From contig CP064979.1 of the NCBI GenBank assembly GCA_016699575.1, forward strand, positions 4,216,001-4,280,000: 64,000 nucleotides of DNA, read 5' to 3'. This stretch comes from Flavobacteriales bacterium. GTDB taxonomy: Bacteria > Bacteroidota > Bacteroidia > Flavobacteriales_F > PHOS-HE28. Below the pieces are notes generated by a model. The model was given only the letters and a program-made list of their open reading frames with translations, had not been told where the DNA came from and made no database searches. Each line of letters begins with the position of its first letter. Position 1 is the stretch's first letter. The position numbers and the translations under genes are program-made. Positions 1 to 8,271 of the stretch are shown here, one piece after another.

Positions 1-1
1 A

Positions 2-61
2 TTGGCGCGCAGCACCGGCACCGTCAACCGGCTTTACGAACTCGGCGTCCTGAAGCACTGA
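2..61 (+). CDS. C-terminal end of an unidentified protein (partial)
   Basis: One reading frame is open from the left edge and ends at TGA (59-61), two bases before the ATG of the sigma factor. Only about 19 residues are visible, ending in YELGVLKH. That is too little to name a family. The tight spacing suggests it is the upstream member of the same transcript as the sigma factor. Confidence 0.5.
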   Translation: MARSTGTVNRLYELGVLKH

Positions 62-63
62 AC

Positions 64-681
64 ATGGGTTTGTTCGGCACCGATCACGCGAAGCTCAGCG
101 ACGAGCGGCTCATGGAGCTGGTCGTGCGCGGTGATGAGCCCGCGTTCGGTGCGCTGTACGACCGCTACCAGCGCCGCATGATCGGCTATTTCCACCGCAT
201 GCTATGGAACGACCGGGAACGCGCTCAGGACTTCCTCCAGGAACTCTACACCAAGCTGGCGAAGAACCCGGCCAGCTACGACCCTTCGCGTCCGTTCAGT
301 ACCTGGCTCTTCAGTGTTGCGAACAACATGTGCAAGAACGAATACCGCAAAGAGGAGGTGCGCCGTGCTGCGGTACCGCACCTTAAGGCAGAGTACAACG
401 GCGTGGCCGAAGCACGCAGCGGCGATGGTGTGGACAAGGAACGTTTCAACGATCGCCTGGCCGCCGAGCTCGACCGTTTGGACCCCGACCACAAGGCCAC
501 CTTCACCATGCGCTACCACGAGGATATGGCCATCAAGGAGATCGCCGTGGCATTCAACATCAGCGAAGGCACGGTGAAGAGCCGGCTCTTCTACACCCTG
601 AAAAAACTTGCGGAACGATTGAAGGAATTCGACCCGCGCTCACTGCACGAACATGGAACGCCGAGAACAGTACGATCCTGA
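64..681 (+). CDS. ECF-type RNA polymerase sigma-70 family sigma factor
   Basis: A 205-residue alternative sigma factor that would direct RNA polymerase to a small regulon. Region 2 is visible around residues 25-105, with the typical helix pattern ending FSTWLFSVANNMCKNEYRK. Region 4 lies around residues 135-190 and carries the helix-turn-helix IKEIAVAFNISEGTVKSRL. There is no sigma-3 region, as expected for an ECF factor. The next gene starts 29 bp before this stop codon (653), and its product looks like a membrane-anchored anti-sigma protein, so the two probably form a translationally coupled regulatory pair. The target promoters cannot be seen from this sequence. Confidence 0.9.
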   Translation: MGLFGTDHAKLSDERLMELVVRGDEPAFGALYDRYQRRMIGYFHRMLWNDRERAQDFLQELYTKLAKNPASYDPSRPFSTWLFSVANNMCKNEYRKEEVRRAAVPHLKAEYNGVAEARSGDGVDKERFNDRLAAELDRLDPDHKATFTMRYHEDMAIKEIAVAFNISEGTVKSRLFYTLKKLAERLKEFDPRSLHEHGTPRTVRS

Positions 682-1594
682 GGACATCGAATCGCTGCTC
701 ATGGAGCGGCCCTTCGAAGAACTCCTCCCCGAGGAGCGCGCCTTCGTGCTGCGGCACCTGAAGGACGCCGACGAGTACGAGGCCATGCGCGCCACGCTGA
801 ACGCGCTGCGCAACCTGCATGAGGACAACGAGCCCGTGGCAGCGGACGCAACTGTACGCGAGAACGTGATGGCCGCCTTCCGCGAGCAGCGGCGCCCACG
901 GTTCCAGATCTGGTTGAACAGCGTCGGTGCGTTGTTCATCCCCGGGGAAAGCCGTGGTTTCTGGATGCCTTCGCTGCGCCTGGCCAGTCTTGCCACGGTT
1001 GTGGGGTTGAGCGTGTGGGGGCTTTACCGTGCGGGCTCCGGTGTGCAGGACGCTGGCTTTGCGGAACTGAACGAAGTGGAGAAAAAGGAGGCTCCTCCGG
1101 AAGCGCAGCCGATGCCCACGGAAGAGGCGAACGCCTCCTTGAAAGGATCCTCAATGGCAGATTCCGCTCACGTTATTTCCAACTGGTCAGCTCAAGCGGA
1201 TGGAGCTGTTCAAGCCGAACCGGCCGAGGAGGGTTCCTTGAAGAACATTGCTTTGGAAGATCTCACCTACGCTGATGCTTCAACCCACCTGCAGTCCGCG
1301 GACGAGGTCAGTTTGGACGAGGCAGGGGAGCCTGTTACGCACCTTGGTGCAGTAGCAATGGACACCACCGCGCCACTCAGCCCGGCGCGGACCACGAGTG
1401 CGGCTCCAGACGCGGCTGCCGCTCGCGAAGAGCAACTCGCCGAAGTAGCGGCGGTTTCCAAGAAGAAAGTCGAGATGGAGGCGGACAGCCGCCGCGAGCG
1501 GAAAAAGGACCAAGAGTTCAGGGCCGATGCTGAAGCAGCTTCAAGCCAAGCGCTCGATGCCAAACTGCTCACCTTGCAGAACGCCGCTTGGTGA
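653..1594 (+). CDS. Putative membrane-anchored anti-sigma factor
   Basis: A 313-residue protein that overlaps the end of the ECF sigma gene by 29 bp. The N-terminal ~100 residues are charged and helical, begin with an acidic segment, and could bind the sigma factor. A single hydrophobic span at about residues 107-127 (starting SLRLASLATVVGLSVW) would anchor it in the inner membrane. The remaining ~185 residues are acidic and Ala/Glu-rich, of low complexity, and presumably face the periplasm. I see no zinc-binding HxxxCxxC motif, so it is not a classical ZAS-domain anti-sigma factor. The role is inferred from gene order, overlap and topology rather than from a recognised domain. The last third may be largely disordered. 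Confidence 0.6.
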   Translation: MERREQYDPEDIESLLMERPFEELLPEERAFVLRHLKDADEYEAMRATLNALRNLHEDNEPVAADATVRENVMAAFREQRRPRFQIWLNSVGALFIPGESRGFWMPSLRLASLATVVGLSVWGLYRAGSGVQDAGFAELNEVEKKEAPPEAQPMPTEEANASLKGSSMADSAHVISNWSAQADGAVQAEPAEEGSLKNIALEDLTYADASTHLQSADEVSLDEAGEPVTHLGAVAMDTTAPLSPARTTSAAPDAAAAREEQLAEVAAVSKKKVEMEADSRRERKKDQEFRADAEAASSQALDAKLLTLQNAAW

Positions 1595-1597
1595 GAC

Positions 1598-1924
1598 TTA
1601 CTGCACCAAGAAGTGCTGGGTGATGTTGAAGTCCCGTGCTTCTACACGCAAGGTCATTTCGCCCTTGGCGAAGCCTTGCTTATCGATCCGTCGGACCAAT
1701 TCGTTCTTCAGGGCCTTGCCCTCTTCGATGTAGAACACTTTGCCGGTGGCATCGGTGACGGTGATCTTCACCTTCCCGATGCGACGCTCGTGCAGAATGC
1801 TGATGTTGATCAGCGATGAGTTGCGCGTGCATTCAACGCGCACCGTGGCCTCCCCTCCTTTCCCTTCGGCGAACACCGGTGCCACTGCGAGCAGGCCGAT
1901 GGAAAGACAGATGGTGCGGATCAT
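1598..1924 (-). CDS. Small secreted beta-rich protein, function unknown
   Basis: A 108-residue protein. The ATG at 1924 is preferred over upstream in-frame starts because it puts a clean signal peptide (MIRTICLSIGLLAVAPVFA) at the N-terminus. The mature part alternates short hydrophobic and charged stretches, for example GKVKITVTDATGKVFYIEEG, and looks like an all-beta fold similar in feel to the C-terminal sandwich modules of Bacteroidota secreted proteins. It lacks a clear T9SS sorting signature. It ends only 3 bp from the convergent anti-sigma gene. No family was recognised. Confidence 0.6.
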   Translation of the reverse strand: MIRTICLSIGLLAVAPVFAEGKGGEATVRVECTRNSSLINISILHERRIGKVKITVTDATGKVFYIEEGKALKNELVRRIDKQGFAKGEMTLRVEARDFNITQHFLVQ

Positions 1925-1988
1925 GGGTTTCTTGGGCGAGGTGGCGAAGATACCCGGGACACTGGAAGCTGTAAAGACCTTCGACCGG

Positions 1989-3296
1989 TCAGCCCCCCGT
2001 GCGATGGGCGGGCCGTACATACGGACGGATGATGAGCCGTATGGTGTTCTTCCAGCTCATGTACTTCCATGCCCAGCCCAGAAGCACTTGCAGGCGGTTC
2101 CGGAAACCCACGAGCGCCATCAGGTGCACGAACATCCACGCCAGCCAGGCGAACAACCCGCCGATGTGCATGCCGAACGCGTCCACCACCGCCTTGTACC
2201 GGCCAATGGTGGCCATACTACCCTTGTCCTTGTACGTGAACTCGCGCATTGACCCACCCTCGGCCTTTCGCACCAGATTGGCGGCCAGCAATTCGGCTTG
2301 CTGGATGGCCGCTGGCGCCACCTGCGGGTGACCGAACTCCCACTTTCCCTCTTGCATGAAGGCTACATCGCCGAGCGCGAAGACATCGGGAACACCAACG
2401 AGGCGGTTGAAGCGGTCCACCTTGTAGCGGTTCGCTTTGGGGTCCACGGCGGCCTCCAGTCCGGGGATCAGTGTACCCTTCACCCCGGCCGCCCAGATGA
2501 GCGTGTTGCTCTCCATGCTCGTGCCGTCCTTGAACGTTACGCGCTCACCGTTGAAGTCCGTGACCCGAGCACCGAACTTCACGTTCACGCCCATGCCTTG
2601 CAGATAGCCAAGCGCGCTGGCGCTGGACTTTTCGGAGAAGTTCTTCAGGACACGCTCATTGCTGTCCACGAGCCAGATCTGCATGCGGTCGCTCTCGAGT
2701 TCCCTGTACTCACGCTTGAGCACCGTGCGTTTGATCTCGGCCAACGCTCCGGCCAGCTCAACACCGGTGGGCCCTGCACCAACGATCACGAAGTTCAGAC
2801 AGCGCCGCTGACCGGTCTCGTCCTGCGCGTAGAGCGCGGCCTCGAAGTCCTGCAGGAAATCGCTACGGATGTCGAGCGCCTGGCCGATGCTTTTGAGCTG
2901 CATTGCTTCGCGCTCGATGACGGTGTTGCCGAAGAAGTTCGTCTCGCTGCCCGTGGCCAGCACGAGCAGATCATAGTGGAAATCTCCCTGCTCGCTGACC
3001 ACAATCTTCCGTGCGGGGTCCACAGCCGTCACCTTGGCCATGCGGAAAGCCACGTTGGGCATAGGTGCCACCGTGCGGCGGAACGGGTGAGCGATGCTAT
3101 CGGCGCTGAGGCTCGCAGTGGCCACTTGGTACAACAACGGCTGGAAGCAGTGATGGTTGTGCCTATCGAGCAGCAGCACCTTGTATGGTTGTCCGTCCAG
3201 CCGCTTGATCAGCTCCAGTCCAGCGAAACCACCGCCGACCACGACGATGGTCGGGAACTTGAGTTCGTCGTAGGCTTTCTTGACCGCTGTTGACAT
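1989..3296 (-). CDS. ndh: Type II NADH dehydrogenase (NDH-2), FAD-dependent
   Basis: A 435-residue flavoprotein expected to oxidise NADH and pass electrons to quinone at the inner membrane without pumping protons. The start at 3296 places the first dinucleotide-binding motif IVVVGGGFAGLELIKRL about 16 residues in. A second Rossmann motif (IVGAGPTGVELAGALAE) lies near residue 165 for NADH, and the late FAD motif DVFALGDVAF near residue 305. The C-terminus is strongly hydrophobic (GGLFAWLAWMFVHLMALVGF), matching the membrane-attachment region of NDH-2 enzymes. It is transcribed divergently from mnmE with 62 bp between the starts. Length and motif order fit the family well. Quinone type and physiological partner are not deducible here. 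Confidence 0.92.
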   Translation of the reverse strand: MSTAVKKAYDELKFPTIVVVGGGFAGLELIKRLDGQPYKVLLLDRHNHHCFQPLLYQVATASLSADSIAHPFRRTVAPMPNVAFRMAKVTAVDPARKIVVSEQGDFHYDLLVLATGSETNFFGNTVIEREAMQLKSIGQALDIRSDFLQDFEAALYAQDETGQRRCLNFVIVGAGPTGVELAGALAEIKRTVLKREYRELESDRMQIWLVDSNERVLKNFSEKSSASALGYLQGMGVNVKFGARVTDFNGERVTFKDGTSMESNTLIWAAGVKGTLIPGLEAAVDPKANRYKVDRFNRLVGVPDVFALGDVAFMQEGKWEFGHPQVAPAAIQQAELLAANLVRKAEGGSMREFTYKDKGSMATIGRYKAVVDAFGMHIGGLFAWLAWMFVHLMALVGFRNRLQVLLGWAWKYMSWKNTIRLIIRPYVRPAHRTGG

Positions 3297-3358
3297 GTGG
3301 TTCGGATGGCGGGCGAAGATCGGCCCAAATTCGCGGCTGCTTACCGAGGCTACCACCG

Positions 3359-4708
3359 ATGCTTGAACAGGACACCATCTGCGCGTTGAGCACACCACCG
3401 GGAACGGGTGGTATCGCGGTGCTGCGCCTGAGCGGCCCCGATGCCCTGCGCATTGCACGGGCGTGCTCCGACCTGTCGCAGAACATCGTGGCACGCATGG
3501 CATACTTCTGCCGCTTCAAGGATGCTGAGGGCGGTATCGATGAAGGTTTGCTCACCTGGTTCAGGGCACCCTCTTCGTACACTGGCGAAGACGTGGTGGA
3601 ACTTAGCGTGCACGGCTCGCCCTACATCGCACAACGCTTGCTCGAAGCGCTCTCTGCGGCCGGTGCGCGCACGGCCCGCCCGGGCGAATTCACGCTGCGC
3701 GCCTTCCTGAACCGCAAGCTGGACCTGAGCCAGGCCGAAGCCGTCGCCGACCTCATCGCCAGCAGCAGCCGTGCCGCGCACAAGCTGGCGTTGCAACAGT
3801 TGCGCGGCGGCTACAGCGAACGGATCGAAGGCCTGCGCCAGAAGCTCATCGATTTCTGTGCGCTCATCGAGCTCGAGCTCGATTTCAGTGAGGAGGACGT
3901 TGAGTTCGCGCGTCGTGATGACCTGCTGGAACTGCTCAATGAACTGATGGGCATCTGCAACGACCTCATCAACAGCTTCCGTTATGGCAACGCAGTGAGA
4001 CAGGGCGTGCCGGTGGCCATCATAGGAGCACCGAACAGCGGCAAGAGCACCTTGCTCAATGCATTGCTGCAGGAAGACCGGGCCATCGTGAGCGACATCC
4101 CCGGCACCACGCGCGACACGGTTGAGGAAACCATCACCATCGGTGGCGTGCTCTTCCGGTTCATCGACACGGCGGGCATCCGCAGCACGGAAGATACCAT
4201 CGAGAAGCTCGGTATCGAGCGGAGCTTCAAGAAGGCACGTGAAGCGAGCATCGTGGTATACCTGGGCGATGCCACTGTGGTGAACGAAAGCGCCTTCCGT
4301 ACGCAGGCCTCGCTGTTGCGCGAACAGATCGGTAGCGGGCCGCAACTGATCCCGGTGCTCAACAAGGTCGATCTTCCAGAAGCCCGCAGGGGCAGCGCCG
4401 TCATGCACATCAGCGCACGGAGCGGCGAAGGATTGGATGAACTGAAGGATGCGTTCATCGAGCACGTGCAGGCGCTGCAGGAAAGCGATGGAGGTTTGGT
4501 GGTCACCAACGCCCGGCACGTGGAAGCGCTCGGGAACGCTCGTCATGCCCTGCACGATGCCCGACAGGCCATGGCCAACGGCGTGAGCGGCGAGTTCCTT
4601 GCCACCGACCTGCGCCGTGCGCAGCACCACTTGGGCGAGATCACGGGCCGCATCACACCGGACGACATCCTGGGGAGCATCTTCGGGAAATTCTGCATCG
4701 GGAAGTAG
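3359..4708 (+). CDS. mnmE: tRNA modification GTPase MnmE (TrmE)
   Basis: A 449-residue GTPase that works with MnmG to build the 5-carboxymethylaminomethyl group on wobble uridine 34 of certain tRNAs. The N-terminal tetrahydrofolate-binding domain opens with DTICALSTPPGTGGIAVLRL, starting at the chosen ATG (3359). The G domain has a P-loop at residues 223-230 (GAPNSGKS), switch motif DIPGTTRDTVEE, G3 DTAGIR and G4 NKVD. The last residues are FGKFCIGK, the conserved C-terminal CIGK whose cysteine is essential in the family. Length is standard. The start was chosen over an upstream in-frame ATG because the family begins at this point. Confidence 0.97.
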   Translation: MLEQDTICALSTPPGTGGIAVLRLSGPDALRIARACSDLSQNIVARMAYFCRFKDAEGGIDEGLLTWFRAPSSYTGEDVVELSVHGSPYIAQRLLEALSAAGARTARPGEFTLRAFLNRKLDLSQAEAVADLIASSSRAAHKLALQQLRGGYSERIEGLRQKLIDFCALIELELDFSEEDVEFARRDDLLELLNELMGICNDLINSFRYGNAVRQGVPVAIIGAPNSGKSTLLNALLQEDRAIVSDIPGTTRDTVEETITIGGVLFRFIDTAGIRSTEDTIEKLGIERSFKKAREASIVVYLGDATVVNESAFRTQASLLREQIGSGPQLIPVLNKVDLPEARRGSAVMHISARSGEGLDELKDAFIEHVQALQESDGGLVVTNARHVEALGNARHALHDARQAMANGVSGEFLATDLRRAQHHLGEITGRITPDDILGSIFGKFCIGK

Positions 4709-4762
4709 CGGGGCCTGAACAGCCAGGACCATGGCCGGACATGACCTCCATCGGTGACACGC

Positions 4763-4790
4763 TTGTTTGTAACACATTTGTTACAAACAA
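4763..4790. promoter_or_regulatory. Perfect 12-bp inverted repeat, candidate operator
   Basis: TTGTTTGTAACA (4763-4774) and its exact reverse complement TGTTACAAACAA (4779-4790) are separated by CATT. It ends 42 bp upstream of the ATPase start at 4832. TACATTCG at 4797-4804 nearby resembles the -7 element of Bacteroidota promoters. The arms are A/T-rich and no T-tract follows, so a repressor or activator site is more likely than a terminator for mnmE. Confidence 0.5.
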
Positions 4791-4831
4791 AGACGTTACA
4801 TTCGCCGGGCACCCGTTCCAAAGTCCTCCGC

Positions 4832-5989
4832 ATGGATGAAGCACGCTCCCCTTTCCTCATCGGCACGCTCGTTTCCGGCGACAGTTTCGTTGATCGCGAA
4901 TGGCCGCGCAAGAAACTGCGCGACAACTTCCGGTCAGGACAGAACACCGTACTGATCAGCCCGCGTCGATGGGGCAAATCATCGCTCATCCGACAGGTGG
5001 CCTTGGACATGGCACGGGAGAAGAACGTCCGCTTCGCGTTCCTGGACCTGTTCCATGTGCGCACCGAACAGGATTTCATCGAGCGCAGCATCGAGGCAAC
5101 GATCAAAGCGTTGGGAAAGACCATGGAACAGCGCATGGCCGACGTGAAGGAGTTCATCCGGGGCGTGGTGCCGGAGATCGGGTTCGGGGCGGACCCGCAA
5201 ACCGAATTCAGCTTGAAGCTGAACCTGCCGGAAGGTCGTCGCAGCGTGCTCGACCTGCTTGACCTGCCCGAACGCATGGCCAAAGCCAAGGGGGTCCAAC
5301 TGGTACTGTGCATCGACGAGTTCCAGAACATCACGATGCTACCGGACCCGCTGGGATTCCAGAAAATGCTGCGCGCTTCGTGGCAACATCACGAACATGT
5401 GTGCCATGTGATCTACGGCAGCAAGCGGCACATGATGATGGACCTCTTCAACAAGCAGAGCATGCCGTTCTTCCGGTTCGGTGACACGATGCTGCTGGAC
5501 AAGATCAAACGTGAGGATTGGGTACCCTTCATACAGAAGCGCTTTGCGACGGCGAAGATCAATATCGCGTTGGACGTCTGCGACCACCTGGCCGAACGCA
5601 TGCAGGACCACAGCTACCACGTGCAGATGCTCGGGCATGCCGCGTGGTTGCGCACCCACCGGCGCACGTGTACCCGCGCCACCGTGGACACCGCCTTGCA
5701 AGACCTGCTCAACCAGCACGATGCCCTCTACCACCGGTTGGTGGACGAGCTGACCACGCCCCAGCTCAACTACCTGCGCGCACTGCTCAACGGCGTCACC
5801 CGGTTCACCACCATGGACACGATCCGGCGGTTCAACCTCGGCTCCAGCGCGCACGTGAAGCGGATGACCACGGCTTTGGAGAACAAGGAAGTGCTCGACT
5901 TCCAGGGGCCGCACACCGAATGGATCGACCCGTTGTTCAAGATCTGGCTGGAAGAGCGCTATTGGGGAGGGCGGCTAAGGATGGTATGA
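4832..5989 (+). CDS. AAA-family ATP-binding protein with C-terminal winged-helix-like region
   Basis: A 385-residue ATPase of the archaeal-ATPase/STAND-like type common in Bacteroidota. The Walker A motif is SPRRWGKSSL (about residues 45-54) and the Walker B is LVLCIDEFQN (about 155-164). A sensor-like segment follows (HVIYGSKRHMMMDLF). The last ~100 residues (LTTPQLNYLRALLNGV, then ALENKEVLDF) look like a winged-helix DNA- or protein-binding module. The start at 4832 is preferred because upstream in-frame codons run through the palindromic site. The next gene overlaps it by 4 bp (ATGA). The substrate is unknown. Members of this family are often found alone and are poorly characterised. Confidence 0.75.
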   Translation: MDEARSPFLIGTLVSGDSFVDREWPRKKLRDNFRSGQNTVLISPRRWGKSSLIRQVALDMAREKNVRFAFLDLFHVRTEQDFIERSIEATIKALGKTMEQRMADVKEFIRGVVPEIGFGADPQTEFSLKLNLPEGRRSVLDLLDLPERMAKAKGVQLVLCIDEFQNITMLPDPLGFQKMLRASWQHHEHVCHVIYGSKRHMMMDLFNKQSMPFFRFGDTMLLDKIKREDWVPFIQKRFATAKINIALDVCDHLAERMQDHSYHVQMLGHAAWLRTHRRTCTRATVDTALQDLLNQHDALYHRLVDELTTPQLNYLRALLNGVTRFTTMDTIRRFNLGSSAHVKRMTTALENKEVLDFQGPHTEWIDPLFKIWLEERYWGGRLRMV

Positions 5990-6666
5990 GCCTCCCACTC
6001 CTCCCCGCCTTCTACTTCGGCAGCGTGGAGCATTACCGGCTCCTTGCGCAGCACCCGCGCGTGCTCATCGACATCGGTGAGCACTACGAGCGGCAGAGCT
6101 ATCGCACGCGCACCGGCATCGTGGGCCCCAACGGGCGCCAGGACCTGAGCGTGCATATCGTGCACGACCACGGCAACAAGATCCGCATGCGCGATGTGCG
6201 CTTGAGCTACGCTGAAACCTGGCCGCAGCAGCATCTGCATGCCATACGCAGTGCGTACGGGCAGACGCCGTGGTTCATCCACTACATCGATGACATTGAG
6301 CAAGTGCTTTTGGCCAAGCACGAGCGGCTCACCGACCTCTTGTTGGCCACCCTGCAACTCGGCCTTCGTTGGCTCCAACTGCGCACGGATATCAGCGTAT
6401 CCGACCAGTACGTCGAGGGACCGGAATTCCGGTCGGATGAAATGGGCCTCGGCCCTGTTGATCCGGCAACACCCCTGGCCCAACGGCTGCCGATGATCGA
6501 CCTCAGGATGTCCTTCCACCCGAAAAGGCCGCTGCCAGCGGAAGTCACGGCCGTACCACCGTACCCACAGGTCTTCGCCGACCGGCACGGCTTTGTGCCA
6601 CGCTTGAGCCTGCTGGACCTCGTTTGCAATTGCGGCCCCGATGCGGCGGCAAGAGTGATGGCTTAG
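5986..6666 (+). CDS. WbqC family protein
   Basis: A 226-residue protein that starts inside the stop codon of the ATPase (ATGA overlap, 5986-5989), which implies translational coupling. The N-terminus LLPAFYFGSVEHYRLLAQ, followed by a short helix and QSYRTRTGIVGPNGRQDLSV, is characteristic of the WbqC-like family. Members are sometimes found in polysaccharide loci and sometimes as stand-alone genes in Bacteroidota. The conserved NGRQ-L-V strand and the C-terminal LSLLDLVCNCGPDA fit. The biochemical function of the family is unclear and no active site can be named here. Confidence 0.75.
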   Translation: MSLPLLPAFYFGSVEHYRLLAQHPRVLIDIGEHYERQSYRTRTGIVGPNGRQDLSVHIVHDHGNKIRMRDVRLSYAETWPQQHLHAIRSAYGQTPWFIHYIDDIEQVLLAKHERLTDLLLATLQLGLRWLQLRTDISVSDQYVEGPEFRSDEMGLGPVDPATPLAQRLPMIDLRMSFHPKRPLPAEVTAVPPYPQVFADRHGFVPRLSLLDLVCNCGPDAAARVMA

Positions 6667-6673
6667 GTCATCC

Positions 6674-6697
6674 GGCCGAACCGGCTACCTTTCGGCC
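6674..6697 (+). terminator. Possible hairpin after wbqC-like gene
   Basis: GGCCGAA (6674-6680) pairs with TTCGGCC (6691-6697) across a 10-nt loop, 8 bp after the WbqC stop. There is no U-tract, so this is a weak terminator candidate. Confidence 0.3.
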
Positions 6698-6796
6698 AAG
6701 AACACCGACCAGGTAGCAACCACCTCAGCGCACTTCTGCCAGTGGCAGGTCGCGCTTGGAACCACGGCTTGGCGGGAAACCTGTTCTGTGCGGTCC

Positions 6797-7234
6797 ATGT
6801 CAACATTCGAGAAACGCGAGAAAGAGAAGAAGCGCCTGCAGAAGCAGGAAGAGAAAAAGCGCAAGAAGGAAGAGCGCAAAGCCAACTCCTCCGGTGGGGG
6901 CTTGGAGAACATGATGGCTTATGTGGACGAGTTCGGCCGCATCACCAACACGCCGCCCGACCCCACCAAAAAACGCCAGGAGATCGACGCATCGGAAATC
7001 GAGATCGGCGTACCCAAGCGAGAGGATGTTCCCGTGGCCGCTGAGCGTGTGGGCCGCATCGACTTCTTCGACACCTCAAAAGGCTTCGGCTTCATCCGCG
7101 AGGACGGCACACAGGAACGCTACTTCGTGCACATCAGTGGCCTGCTCGATGAAGTGGGCGACGGTGACAAAGTGGTCTTCGAACTGGAACGCGGGCCCAA
7201 AGGCATGAACGCGGTGCGGGTGAAGAAAGGCTGA
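6797..7234 (+). CDS. Cold-shock-domain protein with charged N-terminal extension
   Basis: A 145-residue nucleic-acid-binding protein. The C-terminal ~65 residues are a cold-shock domain with RNP1-like GFGFIRED and RNP2-like YFVHISGL motifs, ending GMNAVRVKKG. The first ~35 residues are very rich in Lys and Glu (KREKEKKRLQKQEEKKRKK) and probably form a charged helix, followed by a flexible linker that contains EFGRITNTPPDP. This layout is a common Bacteroidota variant of Csp proteins, longer than the ~70-residue E. coli type. It is expected to bind single-stranded RNA or DNA and act as an RNA chaperone. The start is at 6797, because an upstream GTG adds only three residues. Confidence 0.88.
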   Translation: MSTFEKREKEKKRLQKQEEKKRKKEERKANSSGGGLENMMAYVDEFGRITNTPPDPTKKRQEIDASEIEIGVPKREDVPVAAERVGRIDFFDTSKGFGFIREDGTQERYFVHISGLLDEVGDGDKVVFELERGPKGMNAVRVKKG

Positions 7235-7289
7235 GATGCCCCCAACGTCGGTCGTTGCGCAGCGCAATGACCAAGCGGCACGAAACGCA

Positions 7290-7313
7290 GAACGCCACCC
7301 GAAGGTGGCGTTC
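7290..7313 (-). terminator. Perfect hairpin terminating the tRNA operon
   Basis: GAACGCCACC (7290-7299) and GGTGGCGTTC (7304-7313) form a 10-bp perfect stem. On the minus strand the loop is UUCG, an exceptionally stable tetraloop. It lies 7 bp past the 3' end of tRNA-Pro, so it probably ends that transcript. It also lies 56 bp after the plus-strand cold-shock gene and may serve both. Confidence 0.65.
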
Positions 7314-7319
7314 AACTTG

Positions 7320-7394
7320 TCGGGGCGGTGTGATTCGAACACACGACCCCCTGCTCCCAAAGCAGGTACGCTAACCGGACTGCGCTACGCCCCG
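7320..7394 (-). tRNA. tRNA-Pro (anticodon TGG)
   Basis: Read on the minus strand, the acceptor CGGGGCG (7394-7388) pairs with CGCCCCG (7327-7321), followed by discriminator A at 7320. The D-arm is GCGC-AGTCCGGTTA-GCGT. The anticodon arm CCTGC-TTTGGGA-GCAGG gives anticodon TGG. The T-arm is GTGTG-TTCGAAT-CACAC. All four arms pair correctly. CCA is not encoded. It is the last member of a minus-strand locus that starts at tRNA-Ser and runs through the tandem array. Confidence 0.97.
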
Positions 7395-8044
7395 AACTTG
7401 ACAAAAAGAACTCCTGACTTCACACCTTCCGAACAACGACCCTCCCGCCAACAGCGGGATACGCTAACCGGACTGCGCTACGCCCCGAACTTGACAAAAA
7501 GAACTCCTGACTTCACACCTTCCGAACAACGACCCTCCCGCCAACAGCGGGATACGCTAACCGGACTGCGCTACGCCCCGAACTTGATAAAAAGAACTCC
7601 TGACTTCACACCTTCCGAACAACGACCCTCCCGCCAACAGCGGGATACGCTAACCGGACTGCGCTACGCCCCGAACTTGACAAAAGAACTCCTGACTTCA
7701 CACCTTCCGAACAACGACCCTCCCGCCAACAGCGGGATACGCTAACCGGACTGCGCTACGCCCCGAACTTGATAAAAAGAACTCCTGACTTCACACCTTC
7801 CGAACAACGACCCTCCCGCCAACAGCGGGATACGCTAACCGGACTGCGCTACGCCCCGAACTTGATAAAAAGAACTCCTGACTTCACACCTTCCGAACAA
7901 CGACCCTCCCGCCAACAGCGGGATACGCTAACCGGACTGCGCTACGCCCCGAACTTGACAAAAAGAACTCCTGACTTCACACCTTCCGAACAACGACCCT
8001 CCCGCCAACAGCGGGATACGCTAACCGGACTGCGCTACGCCCCG
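7395..8044 (-). repeat. Seven tandem 93-bp units carrying the 5' part of tRNA-Pro
   Basis: Unit boundaries, each ending in CGCCCCG on the plus strand, fall at 7487, 7580, 7673, 7765, 7858, 7951 and 8044. Six units are 93 bp and the fourth is 92 bp. On the minus strand every unit begins with the same 28 nt as tRNA-Pro (acceptor 5' strand, D-arm and base 27). It then has a different but perfectly paired anticodon-like arm, TCCCG-CTGTTGG-CGGGA, and then GGGTCGTTGTTCGGAA, which resembles the tRNA variable/T-loop region. The 3' T-stem and 3' acceptor strand are missing. Unit-to-unit changes (GACAAAAAG, GATAAAAAG, GACAAAAG) occur only in the spacer, and the tRNA-like part is invariant. The array lies in the same orientation as, and between, two intact tRNA genes. 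Confidence 0.95.
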
Positions 8045-8075
8045 AACAATACCAGGCCTCGAACGTCGGGACCTT

Positions 8076-8166
<91 letters not shown>

Positions 8167-8198
8167 AGTGGAAAAAGAACGTCCCCGCGAAGGGGCGG

Positions 8199-8206
8199 CA
8201 AATATA
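8199..8206 (-). promoter_or_regulatory. -7 element of the tRNA-Ser/array/tRNA-Pro promoter
   Basis: TATATTTG on the minus strand (8206-8199) is an exact match to the Bacteroidota -7 consensus TAnnTTTG. It lies about 33 bp upstream of the tRNA-Ser 5' end. The -33 region 19 nt further up reads GTTCC rather than TTG, so only half of the promoter is convincing. A short C-rich/G-rich hairpin (8182-8197) sits between it and the tRNA. Confidence 0.55.
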
Positions 8207-8271
8207 GAAGCGCAGGGTTAGCCTGGAACCTACTTTCGCACCGCGATAAAAACCCTCGCGAAAGCAAGCAC

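Noticed and set aside
3350..4777. 475-residue minus-strand open frame
   Set aside because: Antisense to mnmE, which has all GTPase motifs and the CIGK end.
7395..8044. CRISPR array
   Set aside because: Units are 93 bp and continuous with no unique spacers; variation is restricted to single bases, and no cas genes are nearby. The unit is tRNA-derived.
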